Source: Streptomyces sp. TLI_053 (GTDB lineage Bacteria; Actinomycetota; Actinomycetes; Streptomycetales; Streptomycetaceae). From it: a stretch of DNA of 64,000 bases. The stretch is taken from NCBI RefSeq assembly GCF_900105395.1, contig NZ_LT629775.1, forward strand, positions 2,684,501-2,748,500. Reading direction: 5' to 3'. Positions 37,105 through 45,731 of the stretch are shown piece after piece. Under the pieces are notes generated by a model. That model worked only from the letters and a program-made list of their open reading frames with translations. It did no database searches and was not told the origin of the DNA. A program made the translations under genes and the position numbers. Within the stretch, counting starts at the first letter, position 1, and each line of letters begins with the position of its first letter.

Positions 37105-37680
37105 TCAGACGTTGACGCCGTAGTCCGTCGCGATGCCGCGCAGGCCGGAGGCGTAGCCCTGGCCGATCGCGCGGAACTTCCACTCGGCACCGTTGCGGTA
37201 CAGCTCGCCGAAGACCATCGCCGTCTCGGTGGAGGCGTCCTCGGTGAGGTCGTACCGGGCCAGCTCCTGGCCGTTGGCCTGGTTGACGATCCGGATGAAG
37301 GCGTTGCGCACCTGGCCGAAGCTCTGGAACCGGGCGTCGGCGTCGTAGATCGACACCGGGAAGACCACCTTGGCCACGTCGGCCGGGACACCGGCCAGGT
37401 CGACCTTGATCTGCTCGTCGTCGCCGTCGCCGCCACCGGTCAGGTTGTCGCCGCTGTGCTCGACCGAACCGTCCGGGCTGCGCAGGTTGTTGAAGAAGAC
37501 GAAGTGCTGGTCCGAGACCACCTTGCCGTGCGCGTTGCAGAGCAGCGCGCTCGCGTCCAGGTCGTAGTCGGCGCCGGTGGTGGTACGGACGTCCCAGCCG
37601 AGTCCGACGATGACGGCCGTCAGGCCCGGCGCCTCCTTGGTCAGCGAGACGTTGCCGCCCTTGGCCAGCGAAACTCCCAC
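37105..37680 (-). CDS. terD: TerD family (tellurium resistance/stress) protein
   Basis: 191 residues from a GTG behind [30 protein letters not shown] is the standard TerD start. Calcium-binding residues are in [10 protein letters not shown] and [12 protein letters not shown], and the domain ends with [20 protein letters not shown]. TerD proteins bind Ca2+ and take part in tellurite, phage and stress resistance; Streptomyces carries many paralogues tied to development. It is a single gene here, not a full ter operon, and is transcribed away from the LysR stop side. Confidence 0.95.
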   Translation of the reverse strand: MGVSLAKGGNVSLTKEAPGLTAVIVGLGWDVRTTTGADYDLDASALLCNAHGKVVSDQHFVFFNNLRSPDGSVEHSGDNLTGGGDGDDEQIKVDLAGVPADVAKVVFPVSIYDADARFQSFGQVRNAFIRIVNQANGQELARYDLTEDASTETAMVFGELYRNGAEWKFRAIGQGYASGLRGIATDYGVNV

Positions 37681-37734
37681 GATTGCCCTCCTCGGTTGCT
37701 CTCCCTGCCAAACGAATCTACAGCACTGTAGAGA

Positions 37735-38730
37735 TCACGAGAATCCGTCGGCCGAGACATCCGCCGATCCGACCGCCCCACCGCCGGCCCCACCGCTCGC
37801 CCCGTCGGGCAGCAGCCGGACCCGCCGGGCCAGCAGTTCGACGAACGCCGTCGTCAGCGCGTCCGGCCTGGTCCTGGTGTAGGCCACCAGCGGCCGCCGC
37901 ACCGGCGGTTCGGGCCGGCGCACCAGCCCGTCGAAACCGGGCGGCACGATGTTCGCGGGCACCAGCGCCGGGCCCAGCCCGGCCGCCGCGAGCAGCGGCG
38001 CCGCCGCCGTCTGCTCGGTGCGCACCGCCACCCCCGGGCGGAACCCGGCCTCGGCGCAGGCCGCGTCCACCACGTCCGCCAGGCCGTTGCCGGGCGCGTA
38101 GTGCACCCAGTCGCGCCCGGCCAGCGCCGCCAGCGGCACCGGGGCGCCGTCCGGCCCCGTCGTCCCGGCCGGACCGGCTGCCCCGCCCGGCTCCTCCGGC
38201 CCGGTCGGCCCGTCGGCCGGGAGCACCAGGACGAACTCCTCCGTCCCCAGCTCCCGGATCGGCCCCTCCCAGCCCGTCGGCAACGGCCCCACCGCCACGT
38301 CCGCCTGCCCCGCCGCCATCGCCGCCCGGAGGTCCTCGGTGTGCGCGAACTCCCGCAGCCGGATCCGCACCTCCGGGTGCGCCGCCCGCCAGGCCCGCAG
38401 CACCGGCGGCAGCAGGCCCAGGCTCACCGAGTACACCGTCGCCAACTCCAGCTCCCCGCCCGCCAGTCCGGCCGCGCTCAGGGCGGCTGCCCGCAACCGC
38501 TCGGCGTCGGCCAGCGCCGCCCGCGCGTGCGGCAGCACCGCGCGCCCCATCGGTGTGGGCCGCACCGCCCGCGGCAGCCGCTCCAGCAGCGGACCGCCGA
38601 CGGCCTTCTCCAGCGCCCGCACCTGGTGCGAGAGCGCCGGCTGGGTGACGTGCAGCAGCTCGGCGGCACGGGTGAAGGAGCCGGTGTCGACGACGGTCAC
38701 CAGGTACTCGAACTGTCGGAGCGTGGTCAT
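37735..38730 (-). CDS. LysR family transcriptional regulator
   Basis: 331 residues from the ATG in MTTLRQFEYLVTVVDTGSFT. HTH at ~3-60 (AAELLHVTQPALSHQVRALE), effector domain ~90-300 with YSVSLGLLPPVLRAWRAAHP and VVPANIVPP-like hinge. A Gly/Pro-rich insertion at ~180-195 (GPTGPEEPGGAAGPAGTTGP) lengthens the effector domain. C-terminal tail Gly/Ala-rich. Divergent from the SDR gene at 38802 (71 bp between starts), its expected target. Confidence 0.92.
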   Translation of the reverse strand: MTTLRQFEYLVTVVDTGSFTRAAELLHVTQPALSHQVRALEKAVGGPLLERLPRAVRPTPMGRAVLPHARAALADAERLRAAALSAAGLAGGELELATVYSVSLGLLPPVLRAWRAAHPEVRIRLREFAHTEDLRAAMAAGQADVAVGPLPTGWEGPIRELGTEEFVLVLPADGPTGPEEPGGAAGPAGTTGPDGAPVPLAALAGRDWVHYAPGNGLADVVDAACAEAGFRPGVAVRTEQTAAAPLLAAAGLGPALVPANIVPPGFDGLVRRPEPPVRRPLVAYTRTRPDALTTAFVELLARRVRLLPDGASGGAGGGAVGSADVSADGFS

Positions 38731-38801
38731 GCAGCCAGTTTATGGATTTCTTCGAAAACAAGCCTTGGACGCATCACCCCTGGTCGGAACAGGCTTGCCC
38801 C

Positions 38802-39542
38802 ATGACCGACAGCACTCTTCCGCTCGCCTCCCGCCGCGTCGTCGTGATCGGCGCGGGCTCCCGCACCGGCCGCGCCCTCGCCCATGCCGCCTCCGCCGCC
38901 GGCGCCGAACTCGTCCTCGCCGGCCCCGACCCGCGCAAGCTGGAGTGGACGGCCGGCGAACTGCCCGGCCCCGCACGGACCGTGCACGTCGACCTCGCCG
39001 ACGAGGCGTCCGTCGCCGCCCTCGCGGCCGCCACCGGCCGCTTCGACCACCTGGTCTCCACCGCCGCCATGCCCGCCAACGGCCCGCTCGCCGAACTCGA
39101 ACTCGCCGACATCCACCGGGCTTTCGCCGCCAAGGTCTACGGACCGCTGCTGCTCGCCAAGCACCTCGCGCCGCAGGCCGCCACGGACACCCCCGACGGC
39201 GCCTCCTTCACCTTCTTCTCCGGGGTCGCCGCCTGGCGCCCGGCCCCCGCCCGCACCGTGATGGCGACCACCAACGGCGCGCTGGCCTTCCTCGTCCAGG
39301 CCCTCGCGGTCGAGATCGCCCCGGTCCGGGTCAACGCCGTCTCCCCCGGCATCGTCGACACCGGCGCCTGGGACGGCCTGGGGCCCGACAAGGCCGCCTT
39401 CCTGCGCTCCGTCGCCGAGCGCAACCCGGCCCGCCGCACCGGCACCGTCGAGGACCTCGTCCGCGCCGTCCGGTTCGCCATGACCAGCCCCTTCGTCACC
39501 GGCACCGTCCTGCACGTGGACGGCGGCGGCCGGCTGGCCTGA
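38802..39542 (+). CDS. SDR-family protein lacking catalytic Tyr and Lys
   Basis: 246 residues from the ATG in MTDSTLPLASRR; an in-frame ATG at 38742 lies inside the divergent promoter and is less likely. Rossmann fold with nucleotide loop VIGAGSRTGRALAHAASAAG (~15-34), VDLADEASVAAL, STAAMPANGPL, and the late block RVNAVSPGIVDTG. The active-site block that should read YxxxK is PARTVMATTNGALAFLVQAL: the Tyr position is Met and the Lys position is Asn. The Ser position is kept (FSGVAAW). It probably binds NAD(P) but is not a normal dehydrogenase. Divergent from a LysR gene. Confidence 0.88.
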   Translation: MTDSTLPLASRRVVVIGAGSRTGRALAHAASAAGAELVLAGPDPRKLEWTAGELPGPARTVHVDLADEASVAALAAATGRFDHLVSTAAMPANGPLAELELADIHRAFAAKVYGPLLLAKHLAPQAATDTPDGASFTFFSGVAAWRPAPARTVMATTNGALAFLVQALAVEIAPVRVNAVSPGIVDTGAWDGLGPDKAAFLRSVAERNPARRTGTVEDLVRAVRFAMTSPFVTGTVLHVDGGGRLA

Positions 39543-39567
39543 GCCCCGGCCGCCGAGCCGCCGGGGC
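39543..39567. terminator. Modest hairpin after the SDR gene
   Basis: GCCCCGGC (about 39543-39550) pairs with GCCGGGGC (about 39560-39567). It directly follows the SDR stop. Confidence 0.45.
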
Positions 39568-39576
39568 CGAGGATCC

Positions 39577-39663
39577 GGCGGCTCGGCACAGGTCGAGGCC
39601 GAGGTACGGCGGCTCGGCACAGGTCGAGGCCGAGGTACGGCGACTCAGTCCAGGTCCAGGTAC
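39577..39663. repeat. 31-bp tandem repeats reaching into a gene 3' end
   Basis: Two near-identical 31-bp copies, GGCGGCTCGGCACAGGTCGA and onward (39577-39607, 39608-39638), and a shortened 25-bp copy (39639-39663). The third copy contains the stop codon and last codons of the minus-strand gene ending at 39645, so the intergenic copies look like duplications of that gene's tail (ESPYLDLD). Confidence 0.8.
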
Positions 39664-40121
39664 GGCGACTCGAACAGGTCGACGTGCAGGCCGGACCGCC
39701 GGGTCTCCGTTACAGCCGGCTCCGGCGCGCGGGTGAGACCGATGTACAGGTAGTAGTCGTAACCGAGGTGCACGAAGAAGCCCTCGTCGCCGGAGAAACG
39801 GCACCACACGAAGTCCTCCCGGAGGACGGACCGCACCAGTTCGAGCGCCTCGTCCAGCGGCAGGCGGTCGCCCTCGGCGACGCGCTGCCACCACGAGCTC
39901 TCCGGGCAGACCTCCAGGTCGTCGACGCACAGCTCCGTCACGCCCTGGGCCGCCGCGAACCGGCGGACGGCCGCGAGGTGGCGCTCCTCCGTCTCCAGGT
40001 AGACGGCCTCGGTCAGCACGACGCCGCCGAAGGACTCACCGATGTCCGACATGCTCGTCCAGGCGGGCGCCGTCCCCTCCCGCTCCTCCGGGGAGTACCT
40101 CACCACGCGGTACTGGTGCAT
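39645..40121 (-). CDS. Hypothetical cytosolic protein
   Basis: 158 residues from the ATG in MHQYRVVRYSPEEREG with GGAGAG upstream. Acidic, no signal peptide or membrane helix. Sequence TSMSDIGESFGGVVLTEAVY, then SSWWQRVAEGDRLPLDEALE and FVHLGYDYYLYIGL suggests a small alpha/beta protein that recurs next to secretion or competition loci in Streptomyces, but I cannot name the family. Its 3' end lies in a tandem repeat. Confidence 0.75.
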   Translation of the reverse strand: MHQYRVVRYSPEEREGTAPAWTSMSDIGESFGGVVLTEAVYLETEERHLAAVRRFAAAQGVTELCVDDLEVCPESSWWQRVAEGDRLPLDEALELVRSVLREDFVWCRFSGDEGFFVHLGYDYYLYIGLTRAPEPAVTETRRSGLHVDLFESPYLDLD

Positions 40122-40309
40122 CTGCCACTCTCCGGCTCCGGGAACGAGCCCCGATTCTCCCCCGCCTCGCTCCCCGGAGGCCGTCCGGGCGGTCATCGGC
40201 TAGCGTGGCGCGTGCCGTCCGCACCGCCGGGCGGCCCTGCTCGACGCCGGCCGACCGGGCTCAACGCCGGACGGCCGGGCGCACCGACGGCAGTCGCCGG
40301 GAGGTCCTC

Positions 40310-40603
40310 ATGCGCCAGCGGCACAGCTTCCACCTCGACCGGGGCGGGCATTCCGTCACGGTGAACGTGCGGTCCGGGTGGATCACCGAGACCGAGGTGC
40401 TGGTGGACGGCAAGGAAGTGGCCTTCCACCGGGTCCACGGGCACGGGGTGTACCCCCTGGTGCTCGCCGCGCAGCTGGCCGAGGAGCCGCCGCAGCCGCT
40501 GGCCGTCCGGCTGGAGCGGACGGGCGCGCCGGAGCGCCCGCTCAGCTGCACCCTGGAGCTCGGTGCGGACGTGCAGCCGATGGCGGAGCGGACCGGACAC
40601 TGA
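40310..40603 (+). CDS. Small hypothetical protein
   Basis: 97 residues from an ATG behind GGGAGG. The composition is His- and beta-rich (HSFHLDRGGHSVTVNVRSGW, then VLVDGKEVAFHRVHGHGVYP), followed by a helix and a second beta segment LSCTLELGADVQPM. It reads like a single compact beta domain. No family recognised. Convergent with glpD, which ends 54 bp downstream. Confidence 0.7.
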   Translation: MRQRHSFHLDRGGHSVTVNVRSGWITETEVLVDGKEVAFHRVHGHGVYPLVLAAQLAEEPPQPLAVRLERTGAPERPLSCTLELGADVQPMAERTGH

Positions 40604-40657
40604 GCCGGAGCCCCGGTCCAGGCCCTGGCGCGGGCGGGGGCGCGGGCGGGGGCGCGG

Positions 40658-42232
40658 TCAGACCGAAGCCTTCGCCGCGATCCCCTCGACGGCCGCCCGG
40701 GCGCGCTCGGCGTCCGCCGCGACGAGGCCGATCCGGGTGCGCCGGTGCAGCACGTCCGCCACGTCCAGCGCGCCCTCGTGCGTGAGCGCGTACGCGATCT
40801 CGGCGCGGCTGACGTCGATCCCCTCGGCGACCGGCGCCCCGTACCCGGCGCCGAGGAGTTCCTCGCCCACCGCCAGTACCTCCTGCGCCGCGCCGCCGTG
40901 CCGGGCGAGCAGCGAGGCCGCCACCTCGCCCTCCGGCACCGGGCGGCTGTCCCGGTGGTTGGGCGCGCCGACCAGCGGCAGCCGGGCCGTCCAGCAGGCG
41001 CGGGCGGGCAGCCCGCGCAGCCGGACGGCGCTGTCCACGGCGTCCTCGGCCATCCGGCGGTAGGTGGTGAGCTTGCCGCCGACCACGGTGATCACGCCGT
41101 TCGGCGACTCCAGGACGGCGTGCTGCCGGGAGAGGTCGGCGGTGGCGCCGTCGCCGGTGTCGATCAGCGGACGCAGCCCCGCGTACGCGCCGCGTACATC
41201 GGCCCTGGTCAGCGCCGTCTCCAGGGCGCCGTTCACGGTGTCGAGGAGGAAGTCGATCTCGGTCTCGGAGGGCTGCGGCTCGTCGGGGACCGGGCCGGGC
41301 GCGTCCTCGTCGGTGAGGCCGATCGCCACCCGGCCGAGCTGCTGCGGCAGCGCGAAGACGAAACGGCTGGTGGAGCCGGGCACCGGGACGGTCAGCGCGG
41401 CGAGCGGCCGGCCGAGCGCGGCCGCGTCCACCACCAGGTGGGTGCCCCGGCTGGGCCGCAGCCGGATCGACGGGTCCACCTCGCCCGCCCACACACCGGT
41501 GGCGTTCACGACGGCGCGGGCGTTCAGCTGGAACGACGCCCCGGTGAGGGAGTCGACGAGCCGGGCGCCCGTCCCGGTGACCTCCTCGGCGCGCACCCGG
41601 GTGAGCACGGTCGCCCCGTACTGCGCCGCGGTGCGGGCCAGAGCCACCACCAGCCGGGCGTCGTCGACGAGTTGGCCGTCATGGGCGACCAGCGCACCGG
41701 ACAGGCCCGCACCGCGCAGACCCGGCACCAGGGCCCGGGCGCGGTCGGCGCCGACCCGGCGGACCCGGGGCAGCAGACCGCCCGGGGTGCCGGCGCTCAG
41801 CCGCAGCGCGTCGCCCGCGTGGAAGCCGACCCGGACCAGTGCGGCCTGGCCGGGGCGGAACAACCCGTCCAGCAGCGGCACGAGTTGCGGCAGCGGCCGG
41901 ACCAGGTGCGGGGCGGTGCGGGTCATCAGCACACCGCGCTCGACGGCGCTCTCCCGGGCCACCCCGATCCGGCCCGAGGCGAGGTAGCGCAGACCGCCGT
42001 GGACGAGCTTGGAGCTCCACCGGCTGGTCCCGAAGGCGAGATCGCGGGACTCCACCAGCGCCACGCACAGTCCGCGCGCGGCCGCGTCCAGGGCGACCCC
42101 CGCGCCGGTGACACCGCCGCCGATCACCAGCAGGTCGACCGACGGGCGGTCGGCGAGCGCGGAGAGCTCCAACTCGCGGCGGCGGGCGGTGAGTCGGGCG
42201 GTCCCGGCGAAGGGCCCGGCGGTGGTGGTCAT
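40658..42232 (-). CDS. glpD: Glycerol-3-phosphate dehydrogenase/oxidase, FAD-dependent (GlpD)
   Basis: 524 residues. Oxidises sn-glycerol 3-phosphate to dihydroxyacetone phosphate at the membrane, passing electrons to quinone. FAD-binding loop LLVIGGGVTGAGVALDAAAR (~34-53), the GlpD signature SSKLVHGGLRYLASGRIGV (~73-91), GLRPLIDTGDG substrate-side block and EDAVDSAVRLRG in the C-terminal domain are all present. Length fits the family (500-580). It is divergent in function from, and placed next to, a TetR gene and an alkyl-DHAP-synthase-like gene; DHAP links the two enzymes. Confidence 0.95.
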   Translation of the reverse strand: MTTTAGPFAGTARLTARRRELELSALADRPSVDLLVIGGGVTGAGVALDAAARGLCVALVESRDLAFGTSRWSSKLVHGGLRYLASGRIGVARESAVERGVLMTRTAPHLVRPLPQLVPLLDGLFRPGQAALVRVGFHAGDALRLSAGTPGGLLPRVRRVGADRARALVPGLRGAGLSGALVAHDGQLVDDARLVVALARTAAQYGATVLTRVRAEEVTGTGARLVDSLTGASFQLNARAVVNATGVWAGEVDPSIRLRPSRGTHLVVDAAALGRPLAALTVPVPGSTSRFVFALPQQLGRVAIGLTDEDAPGPVPDEPQPSETEIDFLLDTVNGALETALTRADVRGAYAGLRPLIDTGDGATADLSRQHAVLESPNGVITVVGGKLTTYRRMAEDAVDSAVRLRGLPARACWTARLPLVGAPNHRDSRPVPEGEVAASLLARHGGAAQEVLAVGEELLGAGYGAPVAEGIDVSRAEIAYALTHEGALDVADVLHRRTRIGLVAADAERARAAVEGIAAKASV

Positions 42233-42348
42233 CTGCGGCCTCCGGAGGCGGTCGGTCTGCGGTCGGTTCGCGGGAGCGGGTCCACGGGAGCGGGCGGGTG
42301 CGGGTACGGGTGCGCGGGCGCGGGTGTGCGGGTGCGGGCGCGCGGGAG

Positions 42349-43050
42349 TTACGGCGCGAGGTACCCGTCGAGGGCCCGGGCGAGCTCCCGCCGCCAGGCC
42401 TCCTCGGACAGCACCGGGGCCACCATGCGGTGCGACTGCACGGTGGACTGGGCGATCAGCAGCACCATCGCGGCCAGTTCGAGCGGTTCCCCGGCCCGGA
42501 TCGAGCCGTGCAGCTGTCCCTGGTCGATCCCCGACCGCAGCGCCTCCAGCAGTCCGCGCTGGCTGGCGCCCATCCGGTCGACCACGTACTCGAAGAGCGT
42601 GTCGGAGTCGCCGGAGCGCAGCAGCGCGCCCAGCACCGGATGGTCGCGCAGCCGGACGGCCACCTCGACCACACCGTCGACGAACGCGCCCCGGTCGGTG
42701 CCGGTGAGGCGGACGGTGTCCCGGGTGGCGGCGATCTCCCGGGTGAGCAGTGCGCCGATCACGGCGCGGACGTCCGGCCAGCGCCGGTAGACGGTCGGCC
42801 GGCTCACCCCGGCGCGGCGCGCAATCTCAGCCAACTGGGCCCGGCCCACGCCGAGTTGGACGATCAGCTCGGCGGCGGCATCGAGGATCGCGTCATCGGT
42901 GCCGCGCTCGGCGGCACGCTCGGTGACAGGCCCGGCGGCAGGCCCGATCCCGCGCCCGGCGACAGACCCGGCGACAGGCCCGGCGTTGGACCCGGCGGCG
43001 CGCTCGGCGCCCGACTCGTGAGGCTCGTGAGGCTCGTTACTACTTGACAT
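42349..43050 (-). CDS. TetR family regulator
   Basis: 233 residues from the ATG at 43050. A disordered Gly/Ala/Glu-rich N-terminal arm (~1-50) precedes the HTH (~52-98: AILDAAAELIVQLGVGRAQL, AEIARRAGVSRPTVYRRWPD). The C-terminal domain (~105-230) is of the TetR_C type with SQRGLLEALRSGIDQGQLHG. It is divergent from the FAD-linked oxidase, with only 20 bp between start codons and a dyad over that gap, so it almost certainly autoregulates and represses that gene. Confidence 0.93.
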   Translation of the reverse strand: MSSSNEPHEPHESGAERAAGSNAGPVAGSVAGRGIGPAAGPVTERAAERGTDDAILDAAAELIVQLGVGRAQLAEIARRAGVSRPTVYRRWPDVRAVIGALLTREIAATRDTVRLTGTDRGAFVDGVVEVAVRLRDHPVLGALLRSGDSDTLFEYVVDRMGASQRGLLEALRSGIDQGQLHGSIRAGEPLELAAMVLLIAQSTVQSHRMVAPVLSEEAWRRELARALDGYLAP

Positions 43051-43060
43051 GATATGTAAA
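43044..43060. promoter_or_regulatory. Operator dyad between divergent TetR and oxidase genes
   Basis: TT-x-ACAT-GAT-ATGT-x-AA centred at 43052, overlapping the TetR start codon and lying 11 bp before the oxidase ATG. An outer GTTAC/GTAAC pair (43037-43041, 43064-43068) extends the symmetry. A/T-rich in a GC-rich setting. Confidence 0.65.
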
Positions 43061-43070
43061 ACTGTAACGC

Positions 43071-44705
43071 ATGACCCCCGAGAAGCAAGCGGCACCGGCG
43101 ACCCTCACCGGTACGGCCACCCTGCCGCTCCCCCCGATGAAGTGGGACGCCTGGGGCGACCCGGCCCTCGCCAAGGAGCTGTCCGCCGACATCAAGGGCC
43201 TGCTCGCCGCCGCCCTCGGTGTCACCGGCGACGCCGCCCCCGGGCCCGACGCCTCGGAGGTCGTCCTGCGGCCGTCCGCCCTCACCCCCGACGACCTCGC
43301 GGCCCTCGCCGCCGTCGTCGGCGCGGCCCACCTCAGCACCGCCGACGCCGACCGCCTCCCCCGGGCCGGCGGCAAGTCCACCCCCGACCTGCTGCGCCGC
43401 CGCTCGCGCGACCCGCAGGACGCGCCCGACGCCGTCGTGCTGCCCGGCGGCGAGGACGAGATCACCGCGCTGCTCGCCGTCTGCACCGAGCGCCGGATCG
43501 CCGTCGTGCCGTTCGGCGGCGGCACCAGCGTCGTCGGCGGACTGGCCCCGGAACGCGGGTCGTTCGCCGCCGTCGTCTCGCTCGACCTGCGCCGGCTCGA
43601 CCAGCTCCTCGACCTCGACGAGACCTCCGGCGAGGCCCTGCTCGGCGCCGGCCTCACCGGCCCGGCCGCCGAGGCCCTGCTCGCCGAGCGCGGCTTCGAA
43701 CTCGGCCACTACCCGCAGAGCTTCCGCTTCGCCACCATCGGCGGCTTCGCGGCCACCCGCTCCTCCGGGCAGAACTCGGCCGGCCACGGACGGTTCGACG
43801 ACATGGTGCGCGGCCTGCGGGTGGTCACCCCGACCGGCGTGCTCGACCTCGGCCGCGCCCCGGCCTCCGCCGCCGGACCCGACCTGCGCGAGCTGTTCCT
43901 CGGCTCCGAGGGCGCCCTCGGCGTGATCACCGCCGTCCGGGTGCGGGTCCACCCCGTGCCCGCCGTCAAGGCCTACGAGGCCTGGTCGTTCCCCGACTTC
44001 ACCACCGGCGCCGCCGCGCTGCGCGCCGTCGAGCAGCAGGGCACCGGCCCGACCGTCATCCGGCTCTCCGACGAGGCCGAGACGATGATCAACCTGGCCA
44101 TGACCGAGAAGATCGGCGGCGAGGCCGCCGTCAGCGGCTGCCTCGCGGTCACCGTCTTCGAGGGCACCGCCGAGCAGGTCGCCGCCCGCCACCAGCTCAC
44201 CCGCGCCGCGCTGCTCGCCGCCGGCGGCACCTCGCTCGGCGAGGCCCCCGCCCGGGCCTGGGAGCACGGCCGCTTCAACGCCCCGTACCTGCGCGACTCG
44301 CTGCTCGACGCGGGCGCGCTGTGCGAGACCCTGGAGACCGCCGCCGGCTGGCGCGACCTGCACGCCCTGCGGTTCGCCGTCACCACCGCGCTGACCGAGG
44401 CCCTGCCCGGCTCGCTGGTGCTGTGCCACATCTCGCACGTCTACCCGACCGGCGCCTCGCTCTACTTCACCGTGGTCGCCGCCCTCGGCGAGGAGCCGCT
44501 CGAGCAGTGGGGCGCCGCCAAGCGGGCCGCCGGCGACGCCATCGTCCGGTCCGGCGGCACCATCACCCACCACCACGCCGTCGGCACCGACCACCGCCCC
44601 TGGATGGCCGACGAGATCGGCGACCTCGGCGTGCGCATCCTGCGCGCCGTCAAGGCCGAGATCGACCCCGCCGGCATCCTCAACCCGGGCAAGCTGATCC
44701 CGTGA
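43071..44705 (+). CDS. FAD-linked oxidase, alkyldihydroxyacetonephosphate synthase-like
   Basis: 544 residues. VAO/PCMH-type FAD fold: VVPFGGGTSVVGGL (~145-158) is the pyrophosphate loop, SFRFATIGGFAATRSSGQNS (~216-235) the FAD isoalloxazine region, and the C-terminal active-site block is GGTITHHHAVGTDHRPWMAD (~494-513) with the His cluster characteristic of alkyl-DHAP synthase, ending in NPGKLIP. AGPS swaps the acyl chain of acyl-DHAP for an alkyl chain, the step that makes ether lipids. No Shine-Dalgarno sequence precedes the ATG and only 20 bp separate it from the divergent TetR start, so the mRNA may be leaderless. The lipid-kinase gene overlaps its stop. Confidence 0.9.
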   Translation: MTPEKQAAPATLTGTATLPLPPMKWDAWGDPALAKELSADIKGLLAAALGVTGDAAPGPDASEVVLRPSALTPDDLAALAAVVGAAHLSTADADRLPRAGGKSTPDLLRRRSRDPQDAPDAVVLPGGEDEITALLAVCTERRIAVVPFGGGTSVVGGLAPERGSFAAVVSLDLRRLDQLLDLDETSGEALLGAGLTGPAAEALLAERGFELGHYPQSFRFATIGGFAATRSSGQNSAGHGRFDDMVRGLRVVTPTGVLDLGRAPASAAGPDLRELFLGSEGALGVITAVRVRVHPVPAVKAYEAWSFPDFTTGAAALRAVEQQGTGPTVIRLSDEAETMINLAMTEKIGGEAAVSGCLAVTVFEGTAEQVAARHQLTRAALLAAGGTSLGEAPARAWEHGRFNAPYLRDSLLDAGALCETLETAAGWRDLHALRFAVTTALTEALPGSLVLCHISHVYPTGASLYFTVVAALGEEPLEQWGAAKRAAGDAIVRSGGTITHHHAVGTDHRPWMADEIGDLGVRILRAVKAEIDPAGILNPGKLIP

Positions 44706-45631
44706 CCGACCGGAGAACCATCGCCCGCGTCGTTCTCCTCACCAACCCGGCCGCCGCGGCCGGCCACGCCGAACCGGCGGCCCACCGCGCCACCGCCCGC
44801 CTGCGCGCCCACGGCATCACCGTGGACCCGCGGGCGGGCGGCTCCGCCGCGGAGTCGCTCGCGCTCGCCCGGGAGGCGGTCGCCTCGCCGTCCTGCGACG
44901 CCCTGGTCGTCGTCGGCGGCGACGGCATGATCAACCTCGCCCTCCAGGCCGTGGCCGGCACCGACACCCCGCTCGGCGTGATACCCGCCGGCACCGGCAA
45001 CGACCACGCCCGCGCCCACGGCCTGCCCCGGGACACCCCCGAGGCCGCCGCCGACACCGTCGCCGGCGGCCACCTCCGCACCGTGGACCTCGGCCGGGTC
45101 ACCGCCGCCGACGGCACCACCCGCTGGTTCGGCTCCGTCCTCGCCAGCGGCTTCGACTCCCTGGTCAGCGACCGCACCAACCGGCTGCGCTGGCCGCGCG
45201 GCCGGATGCGCTACAACCTCGCCATCGCCGTGGAGTTCGCCAACCTCCGCCCGCTGCCGTTCCGGATCACCCTCGCCGACGGCACCGAGATCCGCCGTGA
45301 CCTCACCCTCGCCGCCGTCGGCAACACCAGCAGCTACGGCGGCGGCATGCTCATCTGCCCCGACGCCGACCCCGCCGACGGCCTGCTCGACGTCACCCTC
45401 GTCGACGCCATGCCGCGGCACCGGATCGCCCGCTTCTTCCCCACCCTCTTCAAGGGCGCCCACGTCACCCGCCCCGAGGTCACCACCCACCGCACCGCCT
45501 CGCTGCGGATCGACTCCCCCGGCATCACCGCCTACGCGGACGGCGAGTTCATGGCACCGCTCCCGGTCGAGGTCACCGTCGTGCCGGGCGCCCTGCGGCT
45601 GCTCGTCCCGGAACCCGGTCCGGATCGTTGA
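44702..45631 (+). CDS. Diacylglycerol/lipid kinase (DagK/YegS family)
   Basis: 309 residues from a GTG overlapping the previous stop (GTGA). DAGK catalytic domain: VVLLTNPAAAAGHAEPA, the NTP loop VVVGGDGMINLALQA (GGDGT-type; Thr is Met here), PLGVIPAGTGNDHARAHGLP, and the C-terminal half with AAVGNTSSYGGGMLICPDAD and YADGEF. Cytosolic/membrane-peripheral. Phosphorylates diacylglycerol or a related lipid alcohol. Coupled to the alkyl-DHAP-synthase-like gene, it may phosphorylate an ether lipid or sphingoid-like alcohol. GGDG is kept but the usual following Thr is not. Confidence 0.93.
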   Translation: MTDRRTIARVVLLTNPAAAAGHAEPAAHRATARLRAHGITVDPRAGGSAAESLALAREAVASPSCDALVVVGGDGMINLALQAVAGTDTPLGVIPAGTGNDHARAHGLPRDTPEAAADTVAGGHLRTVDLGRVTAADGTTRWFGSVLASGFDSLVSDRTNRLRWPRGRMRYNLAIAVEFANLRPLPFRITLADGTEIRRDLTLAAVGNTSSYGGGMLICPDADPADGLLDVTLVDAMPRHRIARFFPTLFKGAHVTRPEVTTHRTASLRIDSPGITAYADGEFMAPLPVEVTVVPGALRLLVPEPGPDR

Positions 45632-45644
45632 TCCGAACGGATCA
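45629..45644. terminator. Short perfect hairpin over the lipid-kinase stop
   Basis: TGATCCG-AA-CGGATCA; the first three bases are the stop codon. A further copy of TTGATCCGAAC follows (45645-45655). It could be a weak terminator or an operator of the EACC1 operon that begins at 45732. Confidence 0.4.
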
Positions 45645-45731
45645 TTGATCCGAACCCCCCTCAACCGTCGGCCGGATCAGTAGACTGACCGCTCTCGACT
45701 CCGTCCAGAACCAGCCTTGTGGGGGGCACCT

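Noticed and set aside
38742..38801. Upstream in-frame ATG for the SDR gene
   Set aside because: It would place the start 11 bp from the divergent LysR ATG and add residues with no Rossmann homology.
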